A program made the translations under genes and the position numbers. Of a DNA stretch of 44,080 nucleotides, positions 8,938 through 18,708 are shown piece by piece; the stretch's first letter is position 1; every line of letters starts with the position of its first letter. The stretch comes from Arcicella sp. (GTDB taxonomy: Bacteria > Bacteroidota > Bacteroidia > Cytophagales > Spirosomataceae). The stretch lies in assembly GCA_025354645.1 (NCBI GenBank), contig JANXML010000243.1, positions 1 through 44,080 of the forward strand, read 5' to 3'. Below the pieces are notes generated by a model that did not search any database, had not been told where the DNA came from, and saw only the letters and a list, made by a program, of their open reading frames with translations.

Positions 8938-9372
8938 TTATTTACTAACATTCCGAAAAGTAAACGAATGATAAATATGACGTTTTGCAAATCGAGCAAC
9001 TGATGGAGCATTTACAAATTTGACGTAAGTATGCTTAGATACGCCAAAATATTCATACACCACATTATCTTGAAAAATAATCTTCAATTTTTCGTCCTTG
9101 TAATCAAAATCCTCAATATTTGAAGTCGTTGTGATTCGAGTATATTCCTCGGCATTCAAAGCGTGCGTTTCTGGGGCAATGCTTACCAATAAATCATAAG
9201 CCTCAATAATTGCCTTACTTTTCAAAGCCGCTTCCGCTTTGCGTTCGTCATCGTTGACAATTTTGTCAGGGTGCCATTCCTTAATTAAATTTCTGTAAGT
9301 GGTCTTTAACTCAGCAAGTTCGGTCGTTTTTGTTGCTCCAAATAATGCCCTATATGATGTGATTTTTTTCAT
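8938..9372 (-). CDS. J-domain protein with C-terminal KTSC domain
   Basis: This encodes a 144-residue cytosolic protein with two parts. Residues 5-65 are a DnaJ-like J domain: YRALFGATKTTELAELKTTYRNL, then the HPD motif at 34-36, which in J proteins stimulates Hsp70 ATPase. Residues about 88-140 (FDYKDEKLKIIFQDNVVYEY, ending HIYHSF) look like a KTSC domain, a small fold whose role is not established to my knowledge. There is no G/F region or zinc finger, so it is not a DnaK-co-chaperone DnaJ of the classical type. It stands alone, convergent with mqo. An exact TAnnTTTG box lies 26 bases upstream. Confidence 0.82.
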   Translation of the reverse strand: MKKITSYRALFGATKTTELAELKTTYRNLIKEWHPDKIVNDDERKAEAALKSKAIIEAYDLLVSIAPETHALNAEEYTRITTTSNIEDFDYKDEKLKIIFQDNVVYEYFGVSKHTYVKFVNAPSVARFAKRHIYHSFTFRNVSK

Positions 9373-9397
9373 AAAATTTTATGATTGTAATTTTCTA

Positions 9398-9405
9398 CAA
9401 AATTA
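9398..9405 (-). promoter_or_regulatory. Candidate -7 element of the J-KTSC gene
   Basis: TAATTTTG on the minus strand matches TAnnTTTG exactly. The predicted RNA start near 9391 leaves a leader of about 19 bases before the ATG at 9370-9372. No -33 match is evident. Confidence 0.35.
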
Positions 9406-9686
9406 ACCTCCATAATCCACATCTCCCATTTTAAGGATAAAGACTTGATAATCAGACTGAATATTATCGAATTTATGCTTTTTAAACCTTGTATTTTCAT
9501 ATTTCTTAAAAAGTAAATTGCATGAAACAAGAACTTGGTAATTTGTAAAAGAGAATCACATTGAATCAAACTATGAACCTATTCACAAAATAATCAGCCC
9601 AAAATAATATATTTGTAATCATACCAAGATTATTTATTACAATTTTAATTTACCAACATAATTCTGCAAGTTTGATTTTTCATTCT
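9406..9686. other. Non-coding stretch upstream of acn
   Basis: This is AT-rich DNA between two divergent genes. A 66-codon minus-strand frame crosses it, but its composition looks like translated AT-rich spacer. I see no terminator, repeat or small gene here. Confidence 0.5.
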
Positions 9687-9694
9687 TATTTTTG
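9687..9694 (+). promoter_or_regulatory. Candidate -7 element of acn
   Basis: TATTTTTG matches TAnnTTTG exactly. The predicted RNA start near 9701 gives a leader of about 107 bases that contains the heptamer repeat array. The -33 position has no clear TTTG. Confidence 0.35.
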
Positions 9695-9745
9695 CAATAT
9701 TAAAACGGTTAAAGTATTACTTGGAAAGTATTTGGAACAATTTTA

Positions 9746-9798
9746 CCTCATACTTACTGCCTCATACCTCATACCTAAAATAAAACTGATAACTAATA
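9746..9798 (+). repeat. Heptamer repeat array in the acn leader
   Basis: The sequence falls into 7-base units. CCTCATA is at 9746, 9760 and 9767, with CTTACTG at 9753 and CCTAAAA at 9774. After a 4-base break come ACTGATA (9785-9791) and ACTAATA (9792-9798). The last two are the same units that build the arrays at 38.5 kb and, in variant form, at 20.6 kb. The array ends 10 bases before the aconitase ATG. Confidence 0.7.
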
Positions 9799-9807
9799 AA
9801 ACATATC

Positions 9808-12075
9808 ATGGCTTTTGACTTAGAAATGATTAAAGCGGTTTACGAAAAAATGCCTTCACGCATTGAAGCAGCTCGTAAATTAGTCGGCAGACCGCTTACG
9901 CTAACTGAAAAAATATTGTATTCTCATTTATGGGAAGGTAATCCAACTTCAACTTTCGAGAGAGGAAATTCTTACGTGGATTTTGCCCCAGATCGTGTAG
10001 CAATGCAGGATGCAACGGCTCAAATGGCACTTTTGCAGTTTATGCAAGCGGGTCGTCCAAAGGTGGCAGTTCCTTCAACGGTGCATTGTGACCATTTGAT
10101 TGAAGCAAAAGTTGAATCAAAAATTGACCTTTCTGTTGCTGTCGATAAAAATAAAGAAGTGTACGATTTCCTTTCATCGGTATCGGACAAATACGGTTTA
10201 GGATTCTGGAAACCAGGGGCAGGAATCATTCACCAAGTGGTTTTAGAAAATTACGCTTTTCCAGGAGGAATGATGATTGGGACTGATTCTCATACGGTTA
10301 ATGCGGGTGGTTTAGGCATGATTGCGATTGGTGTTGGTGGTGCAGATGCTTGTGATGTAATGGCAGGATTGGCTTGGGAATTGAAATTTCCAAAGTTAAT
10401 CGGCGTAAAATTAACGGGTAAATTGAACGGTTGGACATCAGCAAAAGACGTTATTTTGAAAGTAGCGGGCATTTTAACCGTGAAAGGTGGAACGGGTGCA
10501 GTAGTAGAATATTTTGGCGAAGGAGCAACTTCAATGTCATGTACGGGCAAAGGAACCATTTGTAATATGGGAGCTGAAATTGGAGCAACCACTTCAACTT
10601 TTGGTTACGATGATTCAATGGCTCGATATTTACAGTCAACGGGTCGTGCGGAAATTGCAGCAATGGCGGACGGGATTCGTGAGCATTTAACGGCTGATTC
10701 TGAGGTTTATGCCAATCCAGAAACGTACTTCGATCAAGTAATCGAAATTGATTTAAATATATTGGAACCACACTTAAACGGACCTTTCACGCCAGATTTA
10801 GCAACGCCGATTTCTAAAATGAAAGAAATGGCGGAAAAAAATGGATGGCCCACAAAAATTGAGGTTGGTTTGATTGGTTCTTGTACAAATTCATCTTACG
10901 AAGATATTTCTCGTGCCGCTTCATTAGCTCGTCAAGTTGCTACAAAAGGACTAAAAGCGAAATCGGAATACACGGTAACCCCAGGTTCTGAGTTAGTTAG
11001 ATATACAATTGAGCGTGACGGATTCGTGGCAACTTTTGAAAGCATCGGTGGAAAAGTATTTTCAAACGCATGTGGACCTTGTATTGGTCAATGGGCAAGA
11101 GCAGGGGCAGAAAAAGCAGAAAAGAATACAATCGTACACTCTTTTAACAGAAATTTCGCCAAACGTGCCGATGGTAATCCTAATACATACGCTTTTGTTG
11201 GTTCCCCTGAATTAGTGACGGCAATGGCAATTGCGGGTGATTTAACTTTTAATCCTTTGACGGATTATTTGACAAACGAAGCGGGTGAGCAAGTAAAATT
11301 GGATCCTCCAACTGGAAACGAATTACCTCCAAAAGGATTTGATGTGGAAGATGCTGGATATCAAGCACCTGCGATTGATGGTTCTGGGGTTTCAGTAAAA
11401 GTTTCTCCATCATCCGACCGTTTGCAATTATTAGAACCTTTCAAAGCCTGGGAAGGAACGGACTTATTTGGCTTGAAATTATTAATTAAAGCAAAAGGGA
11501 AATGTACAACCGATCATATTTCAATGGCAGGTCCTTGGTTAAAATATCGTGGACATTTGGATAATATTTCAAATAATATGTTGATTGGTGCGGTCAATTT
11601 TTTTAATGAAAAAACAGATAACGTTAAAAACCAATTAACGGGGGAATACGGACACGTACCCGCAGTTCAACGTGCTTATAAAGTGGCGGGAATTGGTTCC
11701 ATCGTAGTAGGTGATCAAAATTACGGGGAAGGCTCATCTCGTGAACACGCAGCTATGGAACCACGTTTCTTGGGAGTAAGAGCAGTTTTAGTAAAATCTT
11801 TCGCTCGTATTCACGAAACAAATTTGAAGAAACAAGGCATGTTAGGATTGACATTTGCCAATGAAGCGGATTATGATAAAATCCAAGAAAACGATTCAAT
11901 TGATATAAAAGGTTTAACTACATTTGCACCAAATACGCCTTTAACAATTGTTTTGAATCATGCTGACGGAACTTCGGAAGAAATTTTAGCAAATCATACC
12001 TACAATGAACAACAAGTGGAATGGTTTAATGCGGGAGGAGCTTTAAATATTATTCGGGCTAATATTGGAAAGTAA
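9808..12075 (+). CDS. acn: Aconitate hydratase
   Basis: This encodes a 755-residue [4Fe-4S] enzyme converting citrate to isocitrate in the TCA cycle. Cluster and active-site signatures are present: the first cysteine in [13 protein letters not shown] and the other two in [10 protein letters not shown]. The swivel domain carries [15 protein letters not shown]. Length and N-terminus ([26 protein letters not shown]) are like the mitochondrial-type aconitases common in Bacteroidota. It is monocistronic, with a long leader carrying heptamer repeats and a strong terminator. The upstream mqo suggests a TCA neighbourhood, but the two are separated by a minus-strand gene. Confidence 0.97.
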   Translation: MAFDLEMIKAVYEKMPSRIEAARKLVGRPLTLTEKILYSHLWEGNPTSTFERGNSYVDFAPDRVAMQDATAQMALLQFMQAGRPKVAVPSTVHCDHLIEAKVESKIDLSVAVDKNKEVYDFLSSVSDKYGLGFWKPGAGIIHQVVLENYAFPGGMMIGTDSHTVNAGGLGMIAIGVGGADACDVMAGLAWELKFPKLIGVKLTGKLNGWTSAKDVILKVAGILTVKGGTGAVVEYFGEGATSMSCTGKGTICNMGAEIGATTSTFGYDDSMARYLQSTGRAEIAAMADGIREHLTADSEVYANPETYFDQVIEIDLNILEPHLNGPFTPDLATPISKMKEMAEKNGWPTKIEVGLIGSCTNSSYEDISRAASLARQVATKGLKAKSEYTVTPGSELVRYTIERDGFVATFESIGGKVFSNACGPCIGQWARAGAEKAEKNTIVHSFNRNFAKRADGNPNTYAFVGSPELVTAMAIAGDLTFNPLTDYLTNEAGEQVKLDPPTGNELPPKGFDVEDAGYQAPAIDGSGVSVKVSPSSDRLQLLEPFKAWEGTDLFGLKLLIKAKGKCTTDHISMAGPWLKYRGHLDNISNNMLIGAVNFFNEKTDNVKNQLTGEYGHVPAVQRAYKVAGIGSIVVGDQNYGEGSSREHAAMEPRFLGVRAVLVKSFARIHETNLKKQGMLGLTFANEADYDKIQENDSIDIKGLTTFAPNTPLTIVLNHADGTSEEILANHTYNEQQVEWFNAGGALNIIRANIGK

Positions 12076-12096
12076 TTTTTAGGAATAAATATTTTT

Positions 12097-12133
12097 AAAA
12101 AACAGGCTTTATTTTATTTAAAGCCTGTTTTTT
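12097..12133. terminator. Bidirectional terminator between acn and the decarboxylase gene
   Basis: AAAAAACAGGCTTTA (12097-12111) pairs perfectly with TAAAGCCTGTTTTTT (12119-12133). It has T-runs on either strand and lies between two convergent genes. Confidence 0.9.
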
Positions 12134-12136
12134 GTT

Positions 12137-15100
12137 TTAAATCGGATTCATATTCCCTAATCTTTGCCCCATTAATACTGAAACAGAACTAAAAACATTT
12201 TTCTGAAAAAGTAAAATATTTAATGAACCTCCATACGCAAAGTGTCCTAATTCATCCCCTTTTTTAACTGGCACGGGCGGACAACCTGGCGGAACCATGC
12301 TTGAATGGTGGTTAATCATGGATGAATATATACCACTAATCGTATTTAATCCAACTGGAATCATGGCAACATATCCGTATTTTTCCGTCTTAAAAATAAA
12401 ATAAGCACGGTGAAAATCCTCGAAAATGCTAAAATCCGTTGAACTCTCGCCGACATTCCATTGATTAAACCAATGTTCACCATCTTTTATTCCGTTATAA
12501 ATTCCTGCAACTTCTTCAGATTCAACGATTTCGCCCATTACAGGGGAATGATAGCGATGATAATTATTAGGCATTAGAACACAAGATATGGCAGTGCCTC
12601 CCACAAAATGTGGTGCATACTCTGAATTATTTAACAAATCTTTCACGTTTATTTGACGGGTTTTTACTTGTAAGCTCGTAGTAAGCGTTAAATCTGTTTC
12701 AATAAAATTAATCTCAGCATCAGCCGAAGCCACTACCACAGAATCATCATCGGGAAATGAAATGGGTCTGGCATTTGCCGATGGTTTTAGTTTTCTCGTA
12801 AAAAATTCATTGAACGATTTAAAACCACCTTCGGGAATTATAAAATCTTGTAATTTGATGGAAGGGTCGTTCAACCACGTTTGAATTCCGATTAATGAAG
12901 CGGGTGAATCCATAAATTTGCCGTGAAGTTTGATAAATTTTATATTCCATTCAAAAATTTCTTTTGTGTATGGTACAGATGAATTTCTGCGACTTTTTAA
13001 AGTATTGATAAAATAATAAGCGGTTTTGTTGTTCAAATAGAAATAAGTAAATGGAACAATTTTTCCCAAACCCCCCGTTGGCGAAGGCACGAAAGTACAC
13101 CAGCCTACAAAATAATCAACAAAATAATCAACCGTTGTTCCCGCCCAAGGATTGACAGAACCATCCAATAAAATAGGCTGGACATTGGCTACGGCATCAT
13201 TATAAGCCGCTTCAACGACGAGATTACTTACAATTTCTCTTAATTCCTCGATTAACTTTTCCATTTCTGGAGTCAACTCTACACCTTGAATAGGATGAAC
13301 AATTTGATTGTCAGTCTTTTCTATGTCGCACTCAGTTTGCGTTAATTTAGTTTCTTTCTTTAACTGTAATTGGCTAAAATCAACAATTGTGCAAACCTCT
13401 TGAACGCTTACGAATTCATTTGCTTCATAAATTCCATTGCAAATTCCGTGAATAATAGCAGGCGGCGTATTGTATTCTATTTTTGAAGGATTTGTTACTA
13501 ATAGGTCACGTGAAATTTCAACGTTACGTTGAATGTTTTCCATCATGGTGTTATAAGCCTCTAACGGTTCGACGGAACCCGCTTGAATTATTGAATTCCA
13601 TTGTTCAACAACTTTTATTAATGACCACGCTGCCAGGGCTTCGGGGACATAATTGTTCTTAATAAAATTATCTACTCCTTCTTCCGTGAGTTTAACTACT
13701 TTAATTTTTGCCATTTCATCCTCCAATACAAACGCTTCATTTGGCGTACCACCATAAGCAATAATAAGATTAAAAAAAGTCGTTTTCAAATAGTTTTTGG
13801 GGTCTTTTGAGGCAAAAGTCCTTGCATCAGCAACCATCATGGTCTCAATTACGGGCATGGCATGAGTCAAATATTCCAAAGGAGAAATACCCATTCTTTC
13901 ATCAATTATGGGCATAAAACCTAAAATCACAGCACTGGAACCGACTGCACCCGCATCAAGAATTTCAACATATTGTCGAATAAAATTATAAATTATATCT
14001 GCCGAAGTTTGAGCCGTCCAAACGGTTCCTTGGTGTGGTAACAAAGGTTTTTTACCCGTAAAAGTCCCCAATCTATTGTCGTGTCTTGCTGATTGATAAT
14101 CATTGAATTCTTGCAAGGTGAAAGGACTAATTTGTTCAATTGTTAGCCCTTGTTGTTTCCAAAGAGGAATAAAATCTGTGTCATCAATTGGCACAAAACC
14201 AGGGTCGGGACCAATGATGTTTGAATATAATTTTATGAATCGCTGAAACAAATCTAATCCTACCTCTTGTCCATATACTTCTTGAAATGATGGAAGATTG
14301 TGCGGTAAATTCAAGGCGATATTTGCCACTAATGTTTTATGGGCGGCACAGTAAGTAAACCAAGAATCGTCATTTCGTAAGTATCCTTCATATTTTATCC
14401 AATCGTGATAAAAAAGGAATGAAGTATTCAAATCACTGGCTCTGAATTTTGATTCTTTGTAATTTTTTGGAAACATTATTCCAAAATTTAAAACAGCATC
14501 TACATACTGCAAATTTTTATTCAAGATTCCCTGTGGAACACCCGAAAGTGCGATAGTTTGAACATTTGCGGGATACCCAAAAGCGGTTCCGTCGGTTGAA
14601 CCATCCACACTAAAACGATTTGCATGATACAAATAAGGTGAATTCGTGGTGTAACCCAAGCCATGATAGGCTCCTAAATGCGTAAAACCCATCTCAATTT
14701 TATCGGATTTACTGGTTAAAAATTCAATTGAACCTTTGTTTTGTTCAGGATGGAAATAATTTAAGAGTGCATAAATGGGTTCATCATTTTTCAAGGACAT
14801 TTTGTCTCTTAAAAATTTATCAATTAAAGTATTTCCATTAACTAATTGATTTTCAGGGGTTAATATACTTCCATAATCACTCACGGGAATAAAATACATT
14901 CCGATTGAACCATCATCCAGTGGATACACATAGTCTTTTACGACGTAATTTTTTCCGTCGGGCAGTAAAATTTCTGTTGAACCAAATTTATCCCGAGCAA
15001 TATTGAAATTTTTGAGTGCCAAATCGGTCAATTCGTAGGGGCTGGGAAAGTTGGTTTGACCCGTGTTATGAACTACGGGGTTTCTAAAAGGCTTTTTCAT
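12137..15100 (-). CDS. Phosphatidylserine decarboxylase fused to a large unknown N-terminal region
   Basis: This encodes a 987-residue protein. Residues about 755-987 are a phosphatidylserine decarboxylase: FNEFFTRKLKP, the central NNYHRYHSPVMG with the conserved His, and the self-cleavage site GGS at 957-959 in HFAYGGSLNILLF. There the serine would become the pyruvoyl cofactor. Residues about 605-750 (PEMEKLIEELREIVSN, DYFVGWCTFVP) resemble the PSD-associated domain found before some decarboxylases. Residues 1-600 are not recognised: there is no signal peptide and no clear repeats. Normal bacterial enzymes have 220-320 residues. The substrate may be phosphatidylserine or another serine-containing compound. 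The adenylate cyclase gene ends 81 bases upstream on the same strand. Confidence 0.85.
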   Translation of the reverse strand: MKKPFRNPVVHNTGQTNFPSPYELTDLALKNFNIARDKFGSTEILLPDGKNYVVKDYVYPLDDGSIGMYFIPVSDYGSILTPENQLVNGNTLIDKFLRDKMSLKNDEPIYALLNYFHPEQNKGSIEFLTSKSDKIEMGFTHLGAYHGLGYTTNSPYLYHANRFSVDGSTDGTAFGYPANVQTIALSGVPQGILNKNLQYVDAVLNFGIMFPKNYKESKFRASDLNTSFLFYHDWIKYEGYLRNDDSWFTYCAAHKTLVANIALNLPHNLPSFQEVYGQEVGLDLFQRFIKLYSNIIGPDPGFVPIDDTDFIPLWKQQGLTIEQISPFTLQEFNDYQSARHDNRLGTFTGKKPLLPHQGTVWTAQTSADIIYNFIRQYVEILDAGAVGSSAVILGFMPIIDERMGISPLEYLTHAMPVIETMMVADARTFASKDPKNYLKTTFFNLIIAYGGTPNEAFVLEDEMAKIKVVKLTEEGVDNFIKNNYVPEALAAWSLIKVVEQWNSIIQAGSVEPLEAYNTMMENIQRNVEISRDLLVTNPSKIEYNTPPAIIHGICNGIYEANEFVSVQEVCTIVDFSQLQLKKETKLTQTECDIEKTDNQIVHPIQGVELTPEMEKLIEELREIVSNLVVEAAYNDAVANVQPILLDGSVNPWAGTTVDYFVDYFVGWCTFVPSPTGGLGKIVPFTYFYLNNKTAYYFINTLKSRRNSSVPYTKEIFEWNIKFIKLHGKFMDSPASLIGIQTWLNDPSIKLQDFIIPEGGFKSFNEFFTRKLKPSANARPISFPDDDSVVVASADAEINFIETDLTLTTSLQVKTRQINVKDLLNNSEYAPHFVGGTAISCVLMPNNYHRYHSPVMGEIVESEEVAGIYNGIKDGEHWFNQWNVGESSTDFSIFEDFHRAYFIFKTEKYGYVAMIPVGLNTISGIYSSMINHHSSMVPPGCPPVPVKKGDELGHFAYGGSLNILLFQKNVFSSVSVLMGQRLGNMNPI

Positions 15101-15181
15101 GGTAAGAGAATGGGGTGTTAAGGTAAATATTTGATTGAAACGTAACTTTATTTTTGTTTTCGTCGGTAATATTTAATAAAC

Positions 15182-17236
15182 CTAAAACTCACTTTTAATA
15201 CTGTTTAGATAATGTATTGATGCTTTATCGTCAGGAAAAATGGCTAATACAGTTTCAAATAAGGATTTTGCCAATAAAAATTCTTTTCTTTGAAAGTGAA
15301 TAATTGCCGCTTCAAACAATTCTTTTGTTTGGTATTTGGCTTCTCTAATTTTGAAATTATCGAAAGAAAAAACGTCATAAATTTCTACAAAAAGTTGCTT
15401 ACCTTTCACTTGTATCTCACCCAAAAAACGATAATCAATCGGCAATTCATCCTTTATTTCGTTTAACACAGAATTACTTACAATAACATTTGAACCAAAA
15501 ACTTTTGTTAAACTTTCAATTCTTGATGCTAAATTAACTGCATCTGAAATTACGGTTCCATCCATTCGTTCTTCTTCACCAATAGTGCCAAGCATGGCTG
15601 AACCCGCATTAATTCCGACACCTATTCTTATGGGAAAGAGACCGATGAGTTCTCTTTCAGTATTGTAATCATCCAATTCTTTTAATAAATGAGAAGCCGC
15701 CAAAACGGCATCTTTTGGAGTATGGGGAAATAAAGCCATGATTGAATCGCCAATAAACTTGTCGATAAAACCATGATGATTTCTTATAATAGGGCTGATT
15801 CTTTTAAGTAAACGATTGATAAATTCAAAATTTTCCTCGGGAGTCATTTTTTCGGATATGGAGGTAAAAGACCGAACGTCCGCAAACATGATACTCATTT
15901 CCTTGATAACATGGTCTCCTAAATTGACATCAACAACACTTTCTTTCCCTAAAAATTTCAAAAACTCATTCGGCACAAAACGACTACTGGCAACATTGAT
16001 TCTATTAATTTTAATCGAAAGGTTTTCAATCGACAAAAATGCTCTTGACGATTTTAAAGACAATAAAAACGATTGACTAAAAATGAAAAAGAATAATCCA
16101 TATTGGATGTAATAATCACTAATGATGATTTGATTATCAAAAAGTAAATCGTTTATAATCGTTATACCAAGAATGACCATTCCAATTAATGGAAAAATCG
16201 CTCCTTCTCGTTTACGAATAAATGCTTTTAGGAGAACATAAAATGAAAAAAACATCGATAAAAGTACCGTTAAACTCACTGGAACCAAGATGGCGGTTGA
16301 TACGGTTGCAGGAAAAAAGAGGGTGATAGAAAATAGAATTCCGAGAATTAAATAAATTTTTCTGACAAATAAAATTGTTTCACTGGGAAATAATTCTTCC
16401 AGAAAAGCTAAAAACAAAGCAGGCAATACAAATACACTAACAAAAATTAATTTTGTATAAATTTCAAAATCAAAATTTGGATATAATATAATCAAAAAAG
16501 TTTCGCTTAAACATATACTTCTTAACAGGATTAATAGACAAATAATGCTGAAATAAAGTGTAGAAATTTCTTTTCTCCTCAGAATATAAATACCCAAATG
16601 GTGAATCGCCATTATGAACAAACTACCAATTAAAAATAAATCGAGGGCAAATTGTTTAGTTTGTATTTCTTTGATTTGACTTTCGAGACCTAATTTATAA
16701 GGTGCTGGTACGCCGCCTTTATCGAAATGAAAATTACTGACTTGTAACGTCAAAATTATATCTCCCGCTGGTGCTTCAAAATATACGTATTGTGGAACGG
16801 TTTGTGGAATGGAATTTTCTTTTAATTTACCCACATAACCATTTGCGGCTACGGGATTCTCATTAATCCAAAGTTTGTAGGCAGTAAAATGAAATGGAAC
16901 TCTTAATCCTAATTTCTTTTTGCCAAGTTTATTTTTTATGGTAATTCTAAAAGTAGCAAAACCCTTTCCCGACAATTTATGATTTTCCACAGTATGCCCA
17001 TTCCAAACATCTGGTAATTTTATGAATGTTTTTGAAGACGATTTTTTAAAATTGTTGGGGGATAGTAATTGATTCCAATAAAATTCCCATTCTCCATTGA
17101 GCGTAATAATACCGCTTTTTTCTAAATCTTTATCAGTTAAGTCTAAAACGCCTTTTTTGATTTCAATAAGTTCATTTTTACAACTTATGAAAAGCATTGT
17201 GGAAATAAAAAGAAAAAAAAGTCTAATTTTTTTCAA
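15182..17236 (-). CDS. Membrane adenylate cyclase with 7TMR-DISM sensor
   Basis: This encodes a 684-residue class III cyclase. A lipobox-like signal (LFISC, C19) starts the protein. Residues about 30-190 are a beta-rich 7TMR-DISM extracellular domain (NGEWEFYWNQLL, GLRVPFHFTAYKLWINE). Residues 195-400 carry seven or so hydrophobic helices. The cyclase domain spans about 440-620. Metal-binding aspartates are D453 (FADVRSF) and D497 (KFIGDSIMALF). K493 and D566 are adenine-selecting positions, and N568 and R572 follow in DAVNLASRIE, so cAMP is the predicted product. The C-terminal 50 residues look TPR-like. The sensed ligand is unknown; DISM domains often bind carbohydrates. It is likely co-transcribed with the downstream decarboxylase. 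Confidence 0.88.
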   Translation of the reverse strand: MKKIRLFFLFISTMLFISCKNELIEIKKGVLDLTDKDLEKSGIITLNGEWEFYWNQLLSPNNFKKSSSKTFIKLPDVWNGHTVENHKLSGKGFATFRITIKNKLGKKKLGLRVPFHFTAYKLWINENPVAANGYVGKLKENSIPQTVPQYVYFEAPAGDIILTLQVSNFHFDKGGVPAPYKLGLESQIKEIQTKQFALDLFLIGSLFIMAIHHLGIYILRRKEISTLYFSIICLLILLRSICLSETFLIILYPNFDFEIYTKLIFVSVFVLPALFLAFLEELFPSETILFVRKIYLILGILFSITLFFPATVSTAILVPVSLTVLLSMFFSFYVLLKAFIRKREGAIFPLIGMVILGITIINDLLFDNQIIISDYYIQYGLFFFIFSQSFLLSLKSSRAFLSIENLSIKINRINVASSRFVPNEFLKFLGKESVVDVNLGDHVIKEMSIMFADVRSFTSISEKMTPEENFEFINRLLKRISPIIRNHHGFIDKFIGDSIMALFPHTPKDAVLAASHLLKELDDYNTERELIGLFPIRIGVGINAGSAMLGTIGEEERMDGTVISDAVNLASRIESLTKVFGSNVIVSNSVLNEIKDELPIDYRFLGEIQVKGKQLFVEIYDVFSFDNFKIREAKYQTKELFEAAIIHFQRKEFLLAKSLFETVLAIFPDDKASIHYLNSIKSEF

Positions 17237-17462
17237 GTGATAATCATTAAATGGCTGAATAACACAAAAAGCATTACAAATTCAAATGCAGTTTTAATAA
17301 GCATCTGTAAATAAGATAGTTATAAGGTAATTATAATAAATCAGAATGCAAATTTTAATGAATTGTTGTTTCTAAAAAATGGGTAATTATTTATTAAATG
17401 GTAAGTTAGAAATTAAATTATTTAGTTTATCGAAGGATTTAAAGGATTAGTAGGTCGAGTAA

Positions 17463-18608
17463 TTATCTCAACATATCCACCACCTGTTTTACATAAGAAA
17501 TGGTAAAATCAATCTCTTCTTTGGTTGTATATTTCCCTAAACTAAATCGAATTGAAGCGTAAGCCAAATCATCACTTAAACCAATTGCTTTCAATACATA
17601 AGAAGGCTCAACGGAGGCAGATGTACAAGCGGAACCACTCGAAACGGCAATATCCCTTAGCGACATCAAAAGGTTTTCACCATCAATTCCTTCAAATGAA
17701 ATATTGGTTAAATTTGGCAAACGATTCTCGATATTCCCATTGATTTTTATATTAGAAATGTTTTTAATTATTCCATTTTCTAATGTATCTCTTAATATTG
17801 TAAGTCGTTGATAATCAGCGATTAATTCAGTATTTGCCAACTCACAAGCCTCACCTAAACCCACAATTCCCGTAACATTTAAGGTTCCTGAACGAAAGCC
17901 TCTTTCATGTTTTCCACCATCCATTTGGGCAATTAATTTACTTGCTTTCGAGGTTTTTCTAATAAATAATGCTCCAATTCCTTTGGGACCATGTAGTTTA
18001 TGTCCCGACAAACTCAACAAATCAATGTTATTTTTTTGAACATCGACCTCAATTTTTCCCACTGCCTGCGTTGCGTCAGTATGAAAAAGAATATGATGTT
18101 TTCGAGCTAATTCTCCAATTTCTTTAATAGGTTGTATAGTACCGATTTCATTGTTTGCATACATAACAGAAATTAAAAAAGTCTCAGAATTAATTGCCCT
18201 TTCAACTTGCTTAACTGAAATCATCCCCGTTGAATCAGGTTTCAAGTAAGTAATCTCAGCTCCCAATGTCGAAAGATGAATACAAACATCTAAAACAGCT
18301 TTGTGTTCAGTTTCAACGGTGATAATGTGTTTTTTATTTGGATAATTATTTTCAAACAAACCCTTAATTGTTAAGTTGTTTGCCTCTGTTGCCCCACTCG
18401 TGAAAACTATTTCTTTTGTTTCGGCATTGATTAAATTCGCCACTTGACAACGAGCATTCTCAACAGCTTCTTGAGCAGTCCAACCGAATAAATGAGAACG
18501 TGAAGAGGAGTTACCAAAATGTTCAGAAAAATAAGGTAACATCTTTTCTAACACACGTTTATCAACGGGCGTTGTTGAATTATAATCAAGATAGATTGGT
18601 AGTTTCAT
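17463..18608 (-). CDS. iscS: Cysteine desulfurase (NifS/IscS type)
   Basis: This encodes a 381-residue PLP enzyme that removes sulfur from cysteine for iron-sulfur clusters and thiolation. The PLP lysine is K204 in LSGHKLHGPKG, with H102 in TEHKAVLD stacking on the cofactor. The persulfide cysteine is C328 in SSGSACTSASVEPSYVL. That segment is nearly the IscS consensus, so the IscS name is more likely than NifS. No iscU or other Fe-S gene lies nearby. The 5' flank is almost entirely made of two palindromic repeat copies; the nearest ends three bases before the start codon. I see no clear TAnnTTTG promoter there. Confidence 0.93.
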   Translation of the reverse strand: MKLPIYLDYNSTTPVDKRVLEKMLPYFSEHFGNSSSRSHLFGWTAQEAVENARCQVANLINAETKEIVFTSGATEANNLTIKGLFENNYPNKKHIITVETEHKAVLDVCIHLSTLGAEITYLKPDSTGMISVKQVERAINSETFLISVMYANNEIGTIQPIKEIGELARKHHILFHTDATQAVGKIEVDVQKNNIDLLSLSGHKLHGPKGIGALFIRKTSKASKLIAQMDGGKHERGFRSGTLNVTGIVGLGEACELANTELIADYQRLTILRDTLENGIIKNISNIKINGNIENRLPNLTNISFEGIDGENLLMSLRDIAVSSGSACTSASVEPSYVLKAIGLSDDLAYASIRFSLGKYTTKEEIDFTISYVKQVVDMLR

Positions 18609-18611
18609 AAA

Positions 18612-18680
18612 AGTAAAACAGGTTTCTAACCTGTTGCAATTCGGTTTAACATTTAAAATAGGTTGAAAACCTGTTCTACT
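18612..18680. repeat. 69-base palindromic repeat, copy 1
   Basis: The unit starts AGTAAAACAGG and ends CCTGTTCTACT. Bases 1-24 can pair with bases 46-69 to form a long hairpin with a roughly 21-base loop. It matches copy 2 (18709-18777) at 62 of 69 positions without gaps, and all seven differences are transitions. It begins three bases upstream of the iscS start codon. Confidence 0.88.
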
Positions 18681-18708
18681 TAAAAAATATAAATGGGTAT
18701 TTCATATA

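Noticed and set aside
9369-9569. 66-codon minus-strand frame overlapping the J-KTSC start
   Set aside because: Its residue content (Ile, Leu, Ser, Phe, Asn) is what AT-rich spacer gives, and it crosses the predicted promoter of the J-KTSC gene.
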